In this document: positions 9,253 to 17,850 of the stretch, in pieces
Position numbering within the stretch: position 1 is the first letter of the stretch
How the letters are laid out: each line of letters starts with the position of its first letter
Origin: Micromonospora sp. NBC_01740
Lineage (GTDB): Bacteria > Actinomycetota > Actinomycetes > Mycobacteriales > Micromonosporaceae
Length of the DNA stretch: 64,000 bases
Assembly (NCBI RefSeq): GCF_035920365.1
Contig: NZ_CP109150.1
Location: 5,518,001 to 5,582,000, forward strand
Direction: 5' to 3'
Translations under genes and position numbers: made by a program
The notes under the pieces: generated by a model
Seen by the model: only the letters and a program-made list of their open reading frames with translations
The model's database searches: none
Told to the model about the DNA's origin: nothing

Positions 9253-11031
9253 CTACTGATCACAGCTTGGTGCGGAAACAACTTGGGTGGTCCATGGGGT
9301 GGCGGTGGGGGTCAGCCACAGCTCGGCGGTACCGACGCCGGTGGTCGCCGTCAGGACGGTGACCTCCAACGTGCGGGAGCCCCCCGGGCCGACCTCGACG
9401 TTGGCGGTGCTCACCTGGCGGCGCCGTTCGGTGCCGCTGCCCACCGCCGTCTCGACGCCGTCCAGACGGGCGGCGAGCACCGCCCCACCGGCGGGGCTGT
9501 GCACCGACACCAACGTGCGGACGGTGTACGGGTCACCGGCCAGACCGAGGCCGAGGACCGACTCGCTGAGACCCGACTTCGGCGCCGACGAGCGCAGGGT
9601 GACCCGGAGTCGGAGTTCCCGGCGGCCGTCGGACCGGCAGTCGCCGACCGCCAGGGTCGCCGACGGCCGGAGGTAGTAGCCGAGCTTCGCGCCGCTGCCG
9701 TCGTTGAGGAACACGCCGACCGTGGGCACGGTGTCCTTCTCCGGAAGCGCCCCGGCCAACCGGCTGTCGCCGATCCTCCGTTGCTCTTCGTTTCGGGCAC
9801 TCCAGAACAATATCCGGCGTTCAGTGACAGCACGGTCAAATGAGGACAACAACGCCTTCGGGTCTACATTCTTCGTGACCAGCGCGTCGAACACGGCGGC
9901 GGCGGAGGCGGCGAAGAAGGCGTCCTGTTCCTCGTTGTCCATCCGCTGGTAGCTGTCGCTGAGCACCGTCTGCACGACCTTCTCGGCGGCCAGCGGGACA
10001 CCCCCGGGCACCATCACCGGGCCCGTGGCCTTGAGCAGATACGACAGCACCACCGGGTCGACGGCGAGCACCCCGTCCACGGTGGTGCCCGTACGCCGGC
10101 GGAACATCTCCCGGTAGAGGGCGGCGGCGGTCGGGAAGTGCGGGGTGAGGTTGACGTCGGCCGGATAGATCCCGGGCAGGTCGGCCCAGAGGCTGCGCAC
10201 CTCGGCGGGCACCTTCAGCGGCGGCTGGAACCGGCCCAGCGTGCTGCTGGTGCCCTGCCGCCCCATCCGGACCCGGCCGTCGGCCGCGTGGATGACCGCG
10301 TACGCGCCGATCATCCCGCCGGTGGCGCGCAGCTCGGCCGGGTTCTGGGAGACCACCAGGTAGGTGCGGGGGCCGTCGGCGCCCAGCAGCCCCGGCAGCA
10401 GCCGGCTGGCCTCGTCCGCGGCGGCGGTCAGGCCGGCCAGCCGGTCGATCTCGCCCCGCAGGTCGCCGAGCGCCTGCCGGACCTGACCGACCAGGCCCTC
10501 GGTGGGCACCGTCGCGAGGCTGTCCCGGGCACCCTGCACCGTGGCGTTGACCCTGGCCAGCTCGGCCGACAGGGCCCGCAGCCGACCCACGTCCAGCCGC
10601 CCGCCCGCCGGCACCAGGCTGGTCAGGTCGGCGCGCAGCAACGGCGGGAACGCCTGCCGGGCCAGGTCGTCGATGGCCACCGAGATCTGCCGGACGGCCG
10701 CCAGGTTGTCCCCCGCGTACGGGGCGTGCCGACCGACCCACCAGCCGGGGTCACCGGTCGCCGCCCGGGCACTGCCGGACTGCTCCTGGAGCGCCGCGAG
10801 GGTGCGCTGCGCCCGGGCGGTGTCACCCCCGACCACCTGGGCGCTCAGCTCCCGGGCCAGGCCGGCGGAGTTGAGCAGGTGGGCGCGGGCCTGCCAGCCC
10901 CGGAAGCCCACCCAGCCACCGGTCAGCAGCAGCAGCGAACCCACCACGAGGGCGGCGAGCAGGGCCCGGCGCAGCTGCCGCCGTCGGCGGGAACCACCAC
11001 GCCGTCGACGCGGTCTCGCGCTCTCCGTCAC
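9253..11031 (-). CDS. DUF4012 family membrane protein
   Basis: A 592-residue protein beginning at GTG 11031 after AGGAAGGA. A very basic N-terminus (RRRRGGSRRRRQ) is followed by one membrane helix (about residues 25-45) and a large extracytoplasmic region. The segment YLVVSQNPAELRATGGMIGAY and the later DVNLTPHFPTAA, RTGTTVDGVLAVDPVVLSYLL match the DUF4012 family, which resembles LytR-CpsA-Psr-associated surface polysaccharide proteins but has no established activity. It follows the glycosyltransferase and precedes the LPXTG protein on the same strand, so a role in exopolysaccharide or wall-polymer display is inferred. Near 9830-9850 it has locally lower GC. Confidence 0.85.
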   Translation of the reverse strand: MTESARPRRRRGGSRRRRQLRRALLAALVVGSLLLLTGGWVGFRGWQARAHLLNSAGLARELSAQVVGGDTARAQRTLAALQEQSGSARAATGDPGWWVGRHAPYAGDNLAAVRQISVAIDDLARQAFPPLLRADLTSLVPAGGRLDVGRLRALSAELARVNATVQGARDSLATVPTEGLVGQVRQALGDLRGEIDRLAGLTAAADEASRLLPGLLGADGPRTYLVVSQNPAELRATGGMIGAYAVIHAADGRVRMGRQGTSSTLGRFQPPLKVPAEVRSLWADLPGIYPADVNLTPHFPTAAALYREMFRRRTGTTVDGVLAVDPVVLSYLLKATGPVMVPGGVPLAAEKVVQTVLSDSYQRMDNEEQDAFFAASAAAVFDALVTKNVDPKALLSSFDRAVTERRILFWSARNEEQRRIGDSRLAGALPEKDTVPTVGVFLNDGSGAKLGYYLRPSATLAVGDCRSDGRRELRLRVTLRSSAPKSGLSESVLGLGLAGDPYTVRTLVSVHSPAGGAVLAARLDGVETAVGSGTERRRQVSTANVEVGPGGSRTLEVTVLTATTGVGTAELWLTPTATPWTTQVVSAPSCDQ

Positions 11032-11151
11032 ACCACACGTCCTTCCTGGGGAACGGCGGGCGGACCCCGTTCCGCTACCGCTCCACACTGCTAACGATCG
11101 TTTTCGCCCAAAGATGACGCGGTTGACCGGTATGCGAGCCCCGCTCGCCGG

Positions 11152-12375
11152 TCACCGGGCGCCGGGGCGCCCGGCAGCCGCCTCGTACAGCAGCCGTTCG
11201 ATCCGCTCCACACCCGCCGACATCGACATCTCCCGCAGGTACGCCTCCCGCCCGCGCCGGCCCATGTCGGCCCGGGCGGGTGGCGGGATGGTGGCGGCCA
11301 GCCAGAACCGGTCGGCGAGGCTCGCCCAGTCCCCCGGCGGGCAGGAGAGCCCCGCCCGGGCCCGTTCCACCAGGTCCGCGGTGTCGCCGCCGGCGGAGGC
11401 CACCACGGGCACGGCGCAGGAGAACGCCGCCTGGAGCTTCGCCGGCAGGGTGCTGCGCAGCTCGGGCAGGTCCCGCAGCATGACGAGCTGGTAGTCGGCG
11501 GCGGCGTACAGGTCCGGCATGTCCGGCGGGGACCGCCGCTCGACGAAGCGCACGTTCTCGGCCCGCAGGTCGGCGGCGAGCCCCCGCACCCGCCGCTCGT
11601 CCGCGCCCGAGCCCACCAGGACGAGGTCCACGGTGTGGTCCAGCGCCGCCGCCGCCCGTACCGCGGTCTCCAGGCCCTGCCGGGCGCCGATGGTGCCGGC
11701 GTGCATCACCACGCACCGCTCGTCCCGCCGGACCAGCCGGTGAGCCGCGCGGCTGGGCCGGGCTGGGTGGAAGATCCGCTCGTCGGTCCAGTTGAGCACC
11801 ACCCGCACCCGGGCCGGGTCCACGCCCGCCGCGACGACCCGGTCGCGCAGCGACGGCGCGGCGACCGCGATCCCGTCCGCGGCCCGGTAGACCCGCGCCA
11901 TCGCGGCCGCGATCCGCCCGGCCCACCGCCCGTTCTCGGCCCCGACCGGCTCGTCCTCCGTCCAGACGTCCTGCACGTGCACGACGGTCGGCACCCGGCC
12001 CAGCAGGCGGAGCAGGCCCGCCGCCGCGAAGGCGTTCGCCGGCGGCAGGTGGACGTAGAGGGCGTCGACGTCGGCCAGGAACCACCGCCCGGTCACCGTC
12101 GCGCTGCCGGCGAACGACAGGTGGCCGGCCATCCGGCCGCGGAGCGACCCGTCCCCGGCGGAGTAGCGCGGGACCCGCCGGACCGTCAGCCGCTCGCTGT
12201 GGGTCTCGTACCGCCAGCGCTGCCGCCAGCCCGGGTAGACGTGGCCGCCGGGATAGTCGGGGAAGCCGGTCAGCACCTTCACCTCGTGCCCCCGCACGGC
12301 GAGTTCCTCGGCGAGACTGCCCGGGATGAACGCCGGCTCGGGCGGGAAGTGGTAGGACAGGATCCCGATCCTCAC
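11152..12375 (-). CDS. Glycosyltransferase family 4 (WbuB-like)
   Basis: A 407-residue GT-B glycosyltransferase starting at GTG 12375 behind GGAGGCGG. It opens with RIGILSYHFPPEPAFIPGSLAEEL, the acceptor-domain start of WbuB-type enzymes, has ARVRVVLNWTDE mid-protein, and a donor-binding C-terminal half with VVMHAGTIGARQGLET, LVGSGADE and the family motif around RSTLPAKLQAAFSCAVPVVAS. Such enzymes add a sugar to a lipid-linked repeat unit in the cytoplasm. No TM segment is visible. It reads away from the tyrosine phosphatase and into DUF4012; with the BY-kinase it marks an exopolysaccharide locus. Confidence 0.88.
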   Translation of the reverse strand: MRIGILSYHFPPEPAFIPGSLAEELAVRGHEVKVLTGFPDYPGGHVYPGWRQRWRYETHSERLTVRRVPRYSAGDGSLRGRMAGHLSFAGSATVTGRWFLADVDALYVHLPPANAFAAAGLLRLLGRVPTVVHVQDVWTEDEPVGAENGRWAGRIAAAMARVYRAADGIAVAAPSLRDRVVAAGVDPARVRVVLNWTDERIFHPARPSRAAHRLVRRDERCVVMHAGTIGARQGLETAVRAAAALDHTVDLVLVGSGADERRVRGLAADLRAENVRFVERRSPPDMPDLYAAADYQLVMLRDLPELRSTLPAKLQAAFSCAVPVVASAGGDTADLVERARAGLSCPPGDWASLADRFWLAATIPPPARADMGRRGREAYLREMSMSAGVERIERLLYEAAAGRPGAR

Positions 12376-12537
12376 CGACCCGCCTCCGTCCGGCCGGGAC
12401 TCCTCGGCGCGGCACCGTGCCGCGGAGTCGTCCGGCCCGCGTACGATGCCGACATCCCCTCCACGTCCGGCCGGCTCCGACGGCCGGCGGCCGACGCGGC
12501 GCCACCGTCCGCGACGGCACCGACGAGAGGGGTCCGC

Positions 12538-13092
12538 ATGGTCGACCGGGTGTTGTTCGTCTGCCACGCCAACCTGTGCCGGTCACCGATGGCCGAGTAC
12601 GTCGCCCGTCGCCTGCTGGCCGGGCGCGCGGTGACGGTCGCCAGCGCCGGCACGGACGCCGTCGACGACCTGCCGATGCACCCGCACGCGGCGGACCTGG
12701 CGGCCGAGACCGGCGGGGATCCCACCGACTTCCGCAGCCGGCGGCTGCGCCCGGAGCACCTGGCCGGGGCGACGCTGGTGCTCACGGCCACGCGCCGCCA
12801 GCGCTCGGTGTGCACCGCCCTCGCGCCGGCCGCGCTGCACCGGACGTTCACCCTCCGCCAGTTCGGCCGGCTGGCCTCGGCCGCCGACCCGACGACGGAT
12901 CCGGCCGACGGTCCCCTGCGGGCGGCGGTCGAGGCGGCCGCCCGCGCCCGGGGGCGGCTGCAACCCGCCACCGGGGACGCGGACGACCTGCGGGACCCGA
13001 TCGGCGGCACCTCCGCCGACTTCCGACGCTGCGCGGAGGAGATCGAACGGTCGATGCGACCCCTCGCGGCGCTCATCGCGACAGCCGGGTGA
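12538..13092 (+). CDS. Low-molecular-weight protein tyrosine phosphatase
   Basis: A 184-residue phosphatase with the family P-loop right at the start: CHANLCRS, giving nucleophile Cys9 and Arg15, plus the general acid in LRDP (Asp153). It is about 30 residues longer than minimal LMW-PTPs because of an insertion before the DP motif. In polysaccharide clusters these enzymes (Wzb/PtpA type) dephosphorylate the BY-kinase. The ATG at 12538 follows GAGAGGGG. The 3' end overlaps the convergent BY-kinase gene by 20 bp, a physical link consistent with a kinase-phosphatase pair. Confidence 0.92.
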   Translation: MVDRVLFVCHANLCRSPMAEYVARRLLAGRAVTVASAGTDAVDDLPMHPHAADLAAETGGDPTDFRSRRLRPEHLAGATLVLTATRRQRSVCTALAPAALHRTFTLRQFGRLASAADPTTDPADGPLRAAVEAAARARGRLQPATGDADDLRDPIGGTSADFRRCAEEIERSMRPLAALIATAG

Positions 13093-14533
13093 GTTCCTGC
13101 GTACGGTCGCTGACGACGCCGTCGACCCGCTCCGCGTGCCGGGCGGACGGGGTCGCGTCGGCCGGCACCTCCGGAGTCGCGGCGGCGGCGACCACCCGGT
13201 AGGCCTCGTACTGGTACTCCTCCGCCTTGGCCACCTTCGCCATGTTCAGCACGCAGCCGAGCAGCCGGACGGAGACCGAGTTCAGGGCACGGGCGGCCTG
13301 CGCCACCTGGCTGCGGGAGGTGCGGCCCTGCTGGGAGACCAGGAGCGCGCCGTCGGCCTGCACGGCCACCACCACGCCGTCCGTCACGGCCAGCAGCGGG
13401 GCCGTGTCGATGATGACGATGTCGGCGGACTCCCGCAGGGCGAGCAGCAGGTCCGCCATCGCCTTGGAGCCGAGCAACTCGCTGGGGTTGGGCGGCGCCG
13501 AGCCGCTCGGGAGCACGAGCAGGGACTTGTCGCCCCAGCGCTGCACCACGTCGCCGACCTGGACGTCGCCGACCAGCACGTCGGTCAGCCCGATGCCCGC
13601 GTCGAGCCCCAGGTAGTCGGCGACCTTCGGGCGGCGCAGGTCGGCGTCGACCAGCAGCACCCGCCAGCCGGCCTCGGCCAGGGCGATCGCCAGGTTGCAG
13701 GAGAGCGTGGTCTTGCCCTCGCCCTGCAGGGCGCTGGTGACCGCGATGACGCGGGCAGGCTCGTGCACGTCGACGAAGCGCAGGTTGGTGCGCAGCTTGC
13801 GCACCGCCTCGGCCCGGGCGGAGTTGGCCGCCGCGCCGACGATCAACGGCTCCGACTTCGCGGTGCTCTCGAAGGGGATCTCGCCGAGCAGCGGGCTGCC
13901 GGTGGTGCGCCGGAGTCCGGCGGCGTCGCGCAGGCGGACGTCGGCGACCCCGCGCAGGATCGCCAGGCCCACGCCGGCGAGCAGGCCGAGCAGCGTACCG
14001 ACGGCGAAGTTGCGGACCGGCTGCGGCGAGACGGGCGTCGGGGTGACCCGGGGCCCGCTGACGATCTCGATCCTGATCGGGCCGGCCTTGCCGTCCTGGG
14101 TCGTCTCCACCTTCTGCACCAGCTGGACGAACTGGGCGGAGAGCACCTCGGTGACCTTCAGGGCCCGGCTCTGGTCCGTGTCGGTCACCGACGCGCGCAG
14201 CAGCACGGTGCCGGTCTCGGTAGAGGTGCTGACCCGGCGCTGGACCTGCTCGGCGGTGAGCCCGACCGGAGCCTCGGCGACCACGCTCTGCGCGAGGCGG
14301 TCGCTGGTCAGCAGTTCCGCGTAGGACTTGACCCGCTGCTGGAGGAAGAGGCCGCCCTGGTAGGCGTCGGTGACGCCCTGGGTGGGCGTGGTGACGAAGA
14401 AGGTCACCGAAGCGACGTAGCGGGGCTGCGCCCGGACGGTGACGAGGGCGGTGACGCCGAGCGCGACCATGACGGTGAGGAGCACGATCCACCAGTGCCG
14501 GCGCACGAGGCGGAGTTGGCGGTACAGGTCCAT
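13073..14533 (-). CDS. Polysaccharide co-polymerase and BY-kinase (Wzc/CpsCD-type fusion)
   Basis: A 486-residue fusion. The N-terminal Wzz-like part has TM helices at about residues 13-33 and 173-195 around a periplasmic segment; the C-terminal bacterial tyrosine kinase has Walker A SALQGEGKTT (267-276), Walker A' VDADLRRP (295-302) and Walker B IVIIDTAP (about 366). Such proteins set chain length and control export of exopolysaccharide by cycles of tyrosine autophosphorylation. The usual C-terminal tyrosine cluster is small; only YQYEAY near residue 445 is tyrosine-rich. Its likely phosphatase is the convergent LMW-PTP. GGAGG precedes the ATG at 14533. Confidence 0.92.
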   Translation of the reverse strand: MDLYRQLRLVRRHWWIVLLTVMVALGVTALVTVRAQPRYVASVTFFVTTPTQGVTDAYQGGLFLQQRVKSYAELLTSDRLAQSVVAEAPVGLTAEQVQRRVSTSTETGTVLLRASVTDTDQSRALKVTEVLSAQFVQLVQKVETTQDGKAGPIRIEIVSGPRVTPTPVSPQPVRNFAVGTLLGLLAGVGLAILRGVADVRLRDAAGLRRTTGSPLLGEIPFESTAKSEPLIVGAAANSARAEAVRKLRTNLRFVDVHEPARVIAVTSALQGEGKTTLSCNLAIALAEAGWRVLLVDADLRRPKVADYLGLDAGIGLTDVLVGDVQVGDVVQRWGDKSLLVLPSGSAPPNPSELLGSKAMADLLLALRESADIVIIDTAPLLAVTDGVVVAVQADGALLVSQQGRTSRSQVAQAARALNSVSVRLLGCVLNMAKVAKAEEYQYEAYRVVAAAATPEVPADATPSARHAERVDGVVSDRTQELTRLSR

Positions 14534-14865
14534 CAGGCGCGCCTCCGTACCAGGCCGGTAACGCCAAAGAACTTCACGAAAACCCCCAAGGTCGACTTAA
14601 TCTCGTGAAACCATTAAAGCGACTCATACGCCTTATGTCCCGAGTTACGTATTTTCACCCCTTGACATCGGCGCCCGACCCACCACCGGACAAACGGGCG
14701 GACGGCGTCCCGGGTGGCGGGGGGAAGGCGACCGGACGTGACGAGGCCGGCAATCGCCCCTCCCGGCTCGCCGGTCGCGGCGCCGCTGGATAGGGTCGAC
14801 AACGGTGTGCCGGGAAGCCTGGTCGGCGTCGACCCCTGCTGCCCGAGACAAGGTGAATCCCGCGC
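14534..14865. other. Divergent intergenic region between BY-kinase and nhaA
   Basis: 332 bp without a gene. The part at about 14560-14665 is among the most AT-rich DNA in the window and probably holds the BY-kinase promoter, though I cannot fix a -10/-35 pair. On the plus side TAGGGT at 14791-14796 is a plausible -10 for nhaA, about 70 bp before its ATG. A TTGACA at 14661-14666 has no matching -10 at a proper distance. Confidence 0.5.
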
Positions 14866-16188
14866 ATGACCAACCGCGCCCCGCACGCCGACCGACCCCG
14901 CCCGCCCCGCCGCTTCTTCTCGCGTACGTCCTGGCCGGAGGCCCGGTTCCTGGCCGACGTGCTGCGGACCGAGACCGTCGGCGGCGGCCTCCTGCTGCTC
15001 GGCGCGGTGGTCGCGCTGGTCTGGGCCAACTCGCCCTGGGGGTCCTCCTACGCCGCCCTCGGCGCGTGGGTGCCCTGGTCGGACGGGGCGGCCCTGCACC
15101 TGGACCTGGACCTCGCCGCCTGGGCCGCCGACGGCCTCCTGGCGATCTTCTTCTTCGTCGTCGGGCTCGAACTCAAGCGCGAGTTCGTCGCGGGCGACCT
15201 GCGCGACCCTCGCCGGGCGGCGCTGCCCGTGATCGCGGCGGTCGGCGGCATGGCGGCGCCCGCCCTGATCTACCTCGGGATCAACCTCGCCGCCGGCGGG
15301 GACGGGCTGCGGGGGTGGGCCATCCCCACCGCGACGGACATCGCCTTCGCCCTCGCCGTCCTCGCGGTCATCGGCTCGCACCTGCCGCAGGGCCTGCGCG
15401 CCTTCCTGCTGACCCTGGCGGTGGTCGACGACCTGCTCGCCATCACCATCATCGCGATCTTCTACACCGCCGACTTCAGCCCGCTGCCGCTGCTCGCCGC
15501 CCTGGTCCCCATCGCCCTCTTCGGCCTGCTCGTGCAGCGGCGCAAGACGTGGTGGTGGGCGCTGATCCCGTTGGCGGCCACCGCGTGGGTCCTCATGCAC
15601 GCCTCCGGGGTACACGCCACCGTGGCGGGCGTCCTGCTGGGCTTCACCGTGCCCGTCCTGCGGGGCAAGGCCGGCGACGCGCACGGGCTCGCCGAGCACC
15701 TGGAGCACCGCTGGCGCCCCATCTCGGCCGGTTTCGCCGTGCCGATCTTCGCGTTCTTCGCGGCCGGGGTGTCGCTGCGGGGCGCCGACCTGGGGGCCAT
15801 CGTCACCGACCCGATCGTGATCGGCGTCGTCGCCGGTCTGGTGCTCGGCAAGGTCATCGGGATCTTCGGCTCGACGTTCCTGCTCGCCCGGTTCACCCGA
15901 GCGCAGCTCGACGAGGACATCACCTGGACGGACCTGCTCGGCGTGGCGCTGCTCGCCGGGATCGGGTTCACCGTCTCCCTGCTGATCGGCGAACTCGCGT
16001 TCGGCCCCGGCAGCGCCGCCGCCGGCAACGTCAAGGCGGCCGTGCTGACCGGCTCGGTGATCTCCGCGCTGCTCGCCACGGTCGTGTTGATGCGGCGCAA
16101 CGCCGCCTACCGGCGGATCGCCGAGGCGGAGCGGGTGGACGCCGACCGCGACGGCGTGCCGGACGTCTACCAGCGCGGGCAGGGCTGA
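14866..16188 (+). CDS. nhaA: Na+/H+ antiporter NhaA
   Basis: A 440-residue membrane protein with about 12 helices. The NhaA hallmarks are present: [14 protein letters not shown], the unwound helix IV motif [17 protein letters not shown], and the paired aspartates in [10 protein letters not shown] that bind and exchange Na+ and H+ (Asp163/Asp164 in E. coli). It uses the proton gradient to expel sodium and regulate cytoplasmic pH at high pH or salt. The N-terminal 25 residues are longer and more basic than in E. coli. The C-terminal tail [14 protein letters not shown] is hydrophilic. AAGGTGAA lies about 10 bases ahead of the ATG. Confidence 0.96.
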   Translation: MTNRAPHADRPRPPRRFFSRTSWPEARFLADVLRTETVGGGLLLLGAVVALVWANSPWGSSYAALGAWVPWSDGAALHLDLDLAAWAADGLLAIFFFVVGLELKREFVAGDLRDPRRAALPVIAAVGGMAAPALIYLGINLAAGGDGLRGWAIPTATDIAFALAVLAVIGSHLPQGLRAFLLTLAVVDDLLAITIIAIFYTADFSPLPLLAALVPIALFGLLVQRRKTWWWALIPLAATAWVLMHASGVHATVAGVLLGFTVPVLRGKAGDAHGLAEHLEHRWRPISAGFAVPIFAFFAAGVSLRGADLGAIVTDPIVIGVVAGLVLGKVIGIFGSTFLLARFTRAQLDEDITWTDLLGVALLAGIGFTVSLLIGELAFGPGSAAAGNVKAAVLTGSVISALLATVVLMRRNAAYRRIAEAERVDADRDGVPDVYQRGQG

Positions 16189-16290
16189 ACCGGCCGCCGC
16201 GCCCCCGGACGAGGCACCGCACCGGGCACGGCTCGCTCAGCGCCGGTCGCCGCGCCGGGCCGGGCCGCCGGGCGGTCGCCGGGCCTGCCG

Positions 16291-16605
16291 TTACTGCTGG
16301 CGGTGCCGGCCCGGCGTCGGCCATTTGGCCGCGTCCGGCGCCGGCGGAGGTCGGAGCCGCCCCGGCGGTCCGGTCGGCCCGCTGGCGGTGAGCGCGGCCC
16401 AGAGCAGCCGGCGCAGCAGGACGATCGCCGCCGCCGCGGCCAGGGCCGTCCAGCCCTGGCCGCCGGCCAGCCGCAGCAGCCCGGCGGCGGTCAGCAGGTC
16501 CAGCAGCACCCGCATCGCGCACCGCCAGGATCCCGTGCCGAGCAGCACCGCCAGCCCGGCCAGGGTGGCGAGGGCGGTGGTGGCGGTGACCAGGACACGG
16601 ATCAA
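16291..16605 (-). CDS. Small membrane protein coupled to DUF1622
   Basis: A 104-residue protein whose TTG start at 16605 overlaps the stop of the upstream DUF1622 gene by four bases (TTGA), so translation is probably coupled. Hydrophobic stretches at about residues 3-25, 35-50 and 55-75 suggest two or three TM helices, followed by a Pro-rich basic tail ending HRQQ. I do not recognise a family. Its tight coupling suggests it works with, or is assembled with, the DUF1622 protein. Confidence 0.6.
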   Translation of the reverse strand: MIRVLVTATTALATLAGLAVLLGTGSWRCAMRVLLDLLTAAGLLRLAGGQGWTALAAAAAIVLLRRLLWAALTASGPTGPPGRLRPPPAPDAAKWPTPGRHRQQ

Positions 16606-16964
16606 CGGGCGCGCTCCGACTCCCGGACCTGCTGCTGCTCCTGGCGGATCTCCCGGCCGAGGAAGTAGTTCAGCGCGGTCCGGATCGCCGCGATGGCCGC
16701 CAGCTGACCGATCTGGGTGAAGGTCGGCGAGACCGCCGTACGCAGGATGTCCGCCGCGAGCTGGAACTCCAGCCCGAGGGTGAGGAACCGCCCCAGGGAG
16801 AGCCGGATCGGGGTGAACACGGCGGCGCTGCGGTGCCGCAGTCCCTCGACCACGAACCGCAGCGCCGCCCACGCCGCCCCGACGAAGATGACCACCGCCC
16901 CGGCGACCTCCACCGCCGTGACCAGGCCCTGGTAGCCGTGGCGCAGGATCTCCTCGACGCCCAT
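16602..16964 (-). CDS. DUF1622 family membrane protein
   Basis: A 120-residue integral membrane protein. TM helices near residues 15-37 and 55-75, the conserved stretch RLSLGRFLTLGLEFQLAADIL, and the late helix IRTALNYFLGREI match DUF1622, a widespread family of unknown function that is often found next to transporters. Length is typical. It heads a two-gene unit with the downstream small membrane protein. The gap to the GDT1 exporter gene upstream is only 38 bp, so read-through from the manganese riboswitch transcript is possible. Confidence 0.85.
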   Translation of the reverse strand: MGVEEILRHGYQGLVTAVEVAGAVVIFVGAAWAALRFVVEGLRHRSAAVFTPIRLSLGRFLTLGLEFQLAADILRTAVSPTFTQIGQLAAIAAIRTALNYFLGREIRQEQQQVRESERAR

Positions 16965-17002
16965 CCGCTGCCGTTACCCGGCCAGCACGGCGGTAGTCGG
17001 CG

Positions 17003-17590
17003 TCAGGTGAGCTGCGTGACGGCCTCCAGGATCAGCCAGAGCCCGCAGATCGCGAAGAGCACCGCGGCGCCGTACTTGATGGTCTTCTCGGGCAGCCGCT
17101 TGCCGAGCATCCGCCCGACGAGGATGGCGAGCGCGTCCGCCGCCACCATGCCGATCGTCGAGCCGAGCCAGGTGCCGAACCAGCCGTACTGGGTGGCGAG
17201 GGTGATGGTGGCGAGCATGGTCTTGTCGCCCAGCTCGGCCAGGAAGAACGCGACCGACACCGCGACGATGGCGGACTTGCTGCTCTTCTCGGCCTTGCGC
17301 TTCTCCTCCTCGGTGAGCGAGTCACCGCGCAGGGTCCACGCGCCGAAACCGAGGAACGCCAGGCCCGCGACGAGCGAGATCCACTCCGTCGGCAGCGCGG
17401 CGCCGAGCCCGTAGCCGATCGCCACCGAGGCCAGGTGCACCACGGCGGTGGCGACGGTGATCCCGATCAGGACCGGCACGGTCTTGAAGCGGGTGGCGAA
17501 GGTCAGGGCCATCAGCTGGGACTTGTCCCCCAGCTCGGCGACGAAGATGACGCCGAAGCTGACGACCAGCGCGACGAGGAAACCTTCCAT
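17003..17590 (-). CDS. GDT1/TMEM165 (UPF0016) family manganese exporter
   Basis: A 195-residue membrane protein of the UPF0016 family, which exports Mn2+ (MneA type) and is related to Ca2+/Mn2+ transport proteins of eukaryotes. Both copies of the family motif are present: VAELGDKSQL near residue 20 and LAELGDKTML near residue 115, each in a three-helix half, with a charged cytoplasmic loop EEEKRKAEKSSK between them. Start ATG 17590 follows GGAAGG. A yybP-ykoY manganese riboswitch precedes it, which strongly supports manganese as substrate and induction by excess Mn2+. Confidence 0.93.
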   Translation of the reverse strand: MEGFLVALVVSFGVIFVAELGDKSQLMALTFATRFKTVPVLIGITVATAVVHLASVAIGYGLGAALPTEWISLVAGLAFLGFGAWTLRGDSLTEEEKRKAEKSSKSAIVAVSVAFFLAELGDKTMLATITLATQYGWFGTWLGSTIGMVAADALAILVGRMLGKRLPEKTIKYGAAVLFAICGLWLILEAVTQLT

Positions 17591-17633
17591 GACATCCTTC
17601 CGGATCATGCCGGGAGGAGGTACGGGGGCGCCC

Positions 17634-17766
17634 TCGACCCGGCTGCAACAGCCTGGGTCGAAGGTCTCGCCCGCCTCGGATGACGAGGCCGCGTGGCCGG
17701 ATGCGGAACGCACCAGTGTGTCGACCACGACATTGGGGGCTACTCCCCTTCGCGTCGCCCAGCCTA
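17634..17766 (-). ncRNA. yybP-ykoY manganese riboswitch
   Basis: Reading the minus strand, CGAAGGGGAGTAG (17752-17740) and GCGAGACCTTCG (to 17659) are the two conserved strands of the yybP-ykoY aptamer; CGAAGG and CCTTCG form stem P1. Immediately downstream a hairpin of 7+5 bp (TCGACCC-A-GGCTG, loop TTG, CAGCC-GGGTCGA; 17661-17634) shares bases 17659-17661 with P1, so the two folds exclude each other, as expected of an expression platform. A -10-like TAGGCT lies at 17766-17761. No U-run follows, so control may be translational or Rho-linked. It precedes the Mn exporter. Confidence 0.9.
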
Positions 17767-17850
17767 GCCGATCACCGGTCGGGCCGGCTCCGGCGGGTAA
17801 AGATGCTCACCCGCCGGCGACCCCGCCGGTCACCTGGCGCGGCCCACCGG

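Noticed and set aside
11093-11102. AACGATCGTT palindrome between DUF4012 and the glycosyltransferase
   Set aside because: Ten base pairs only and no second copy nearby; too weak to call as an operator.
14661-14666. TTGACA as a -35 promoter box for nhaA
   Set aside because: No -10 at 16-19 bp; a TAGGGT nearer the gene is better placed and unrelated.
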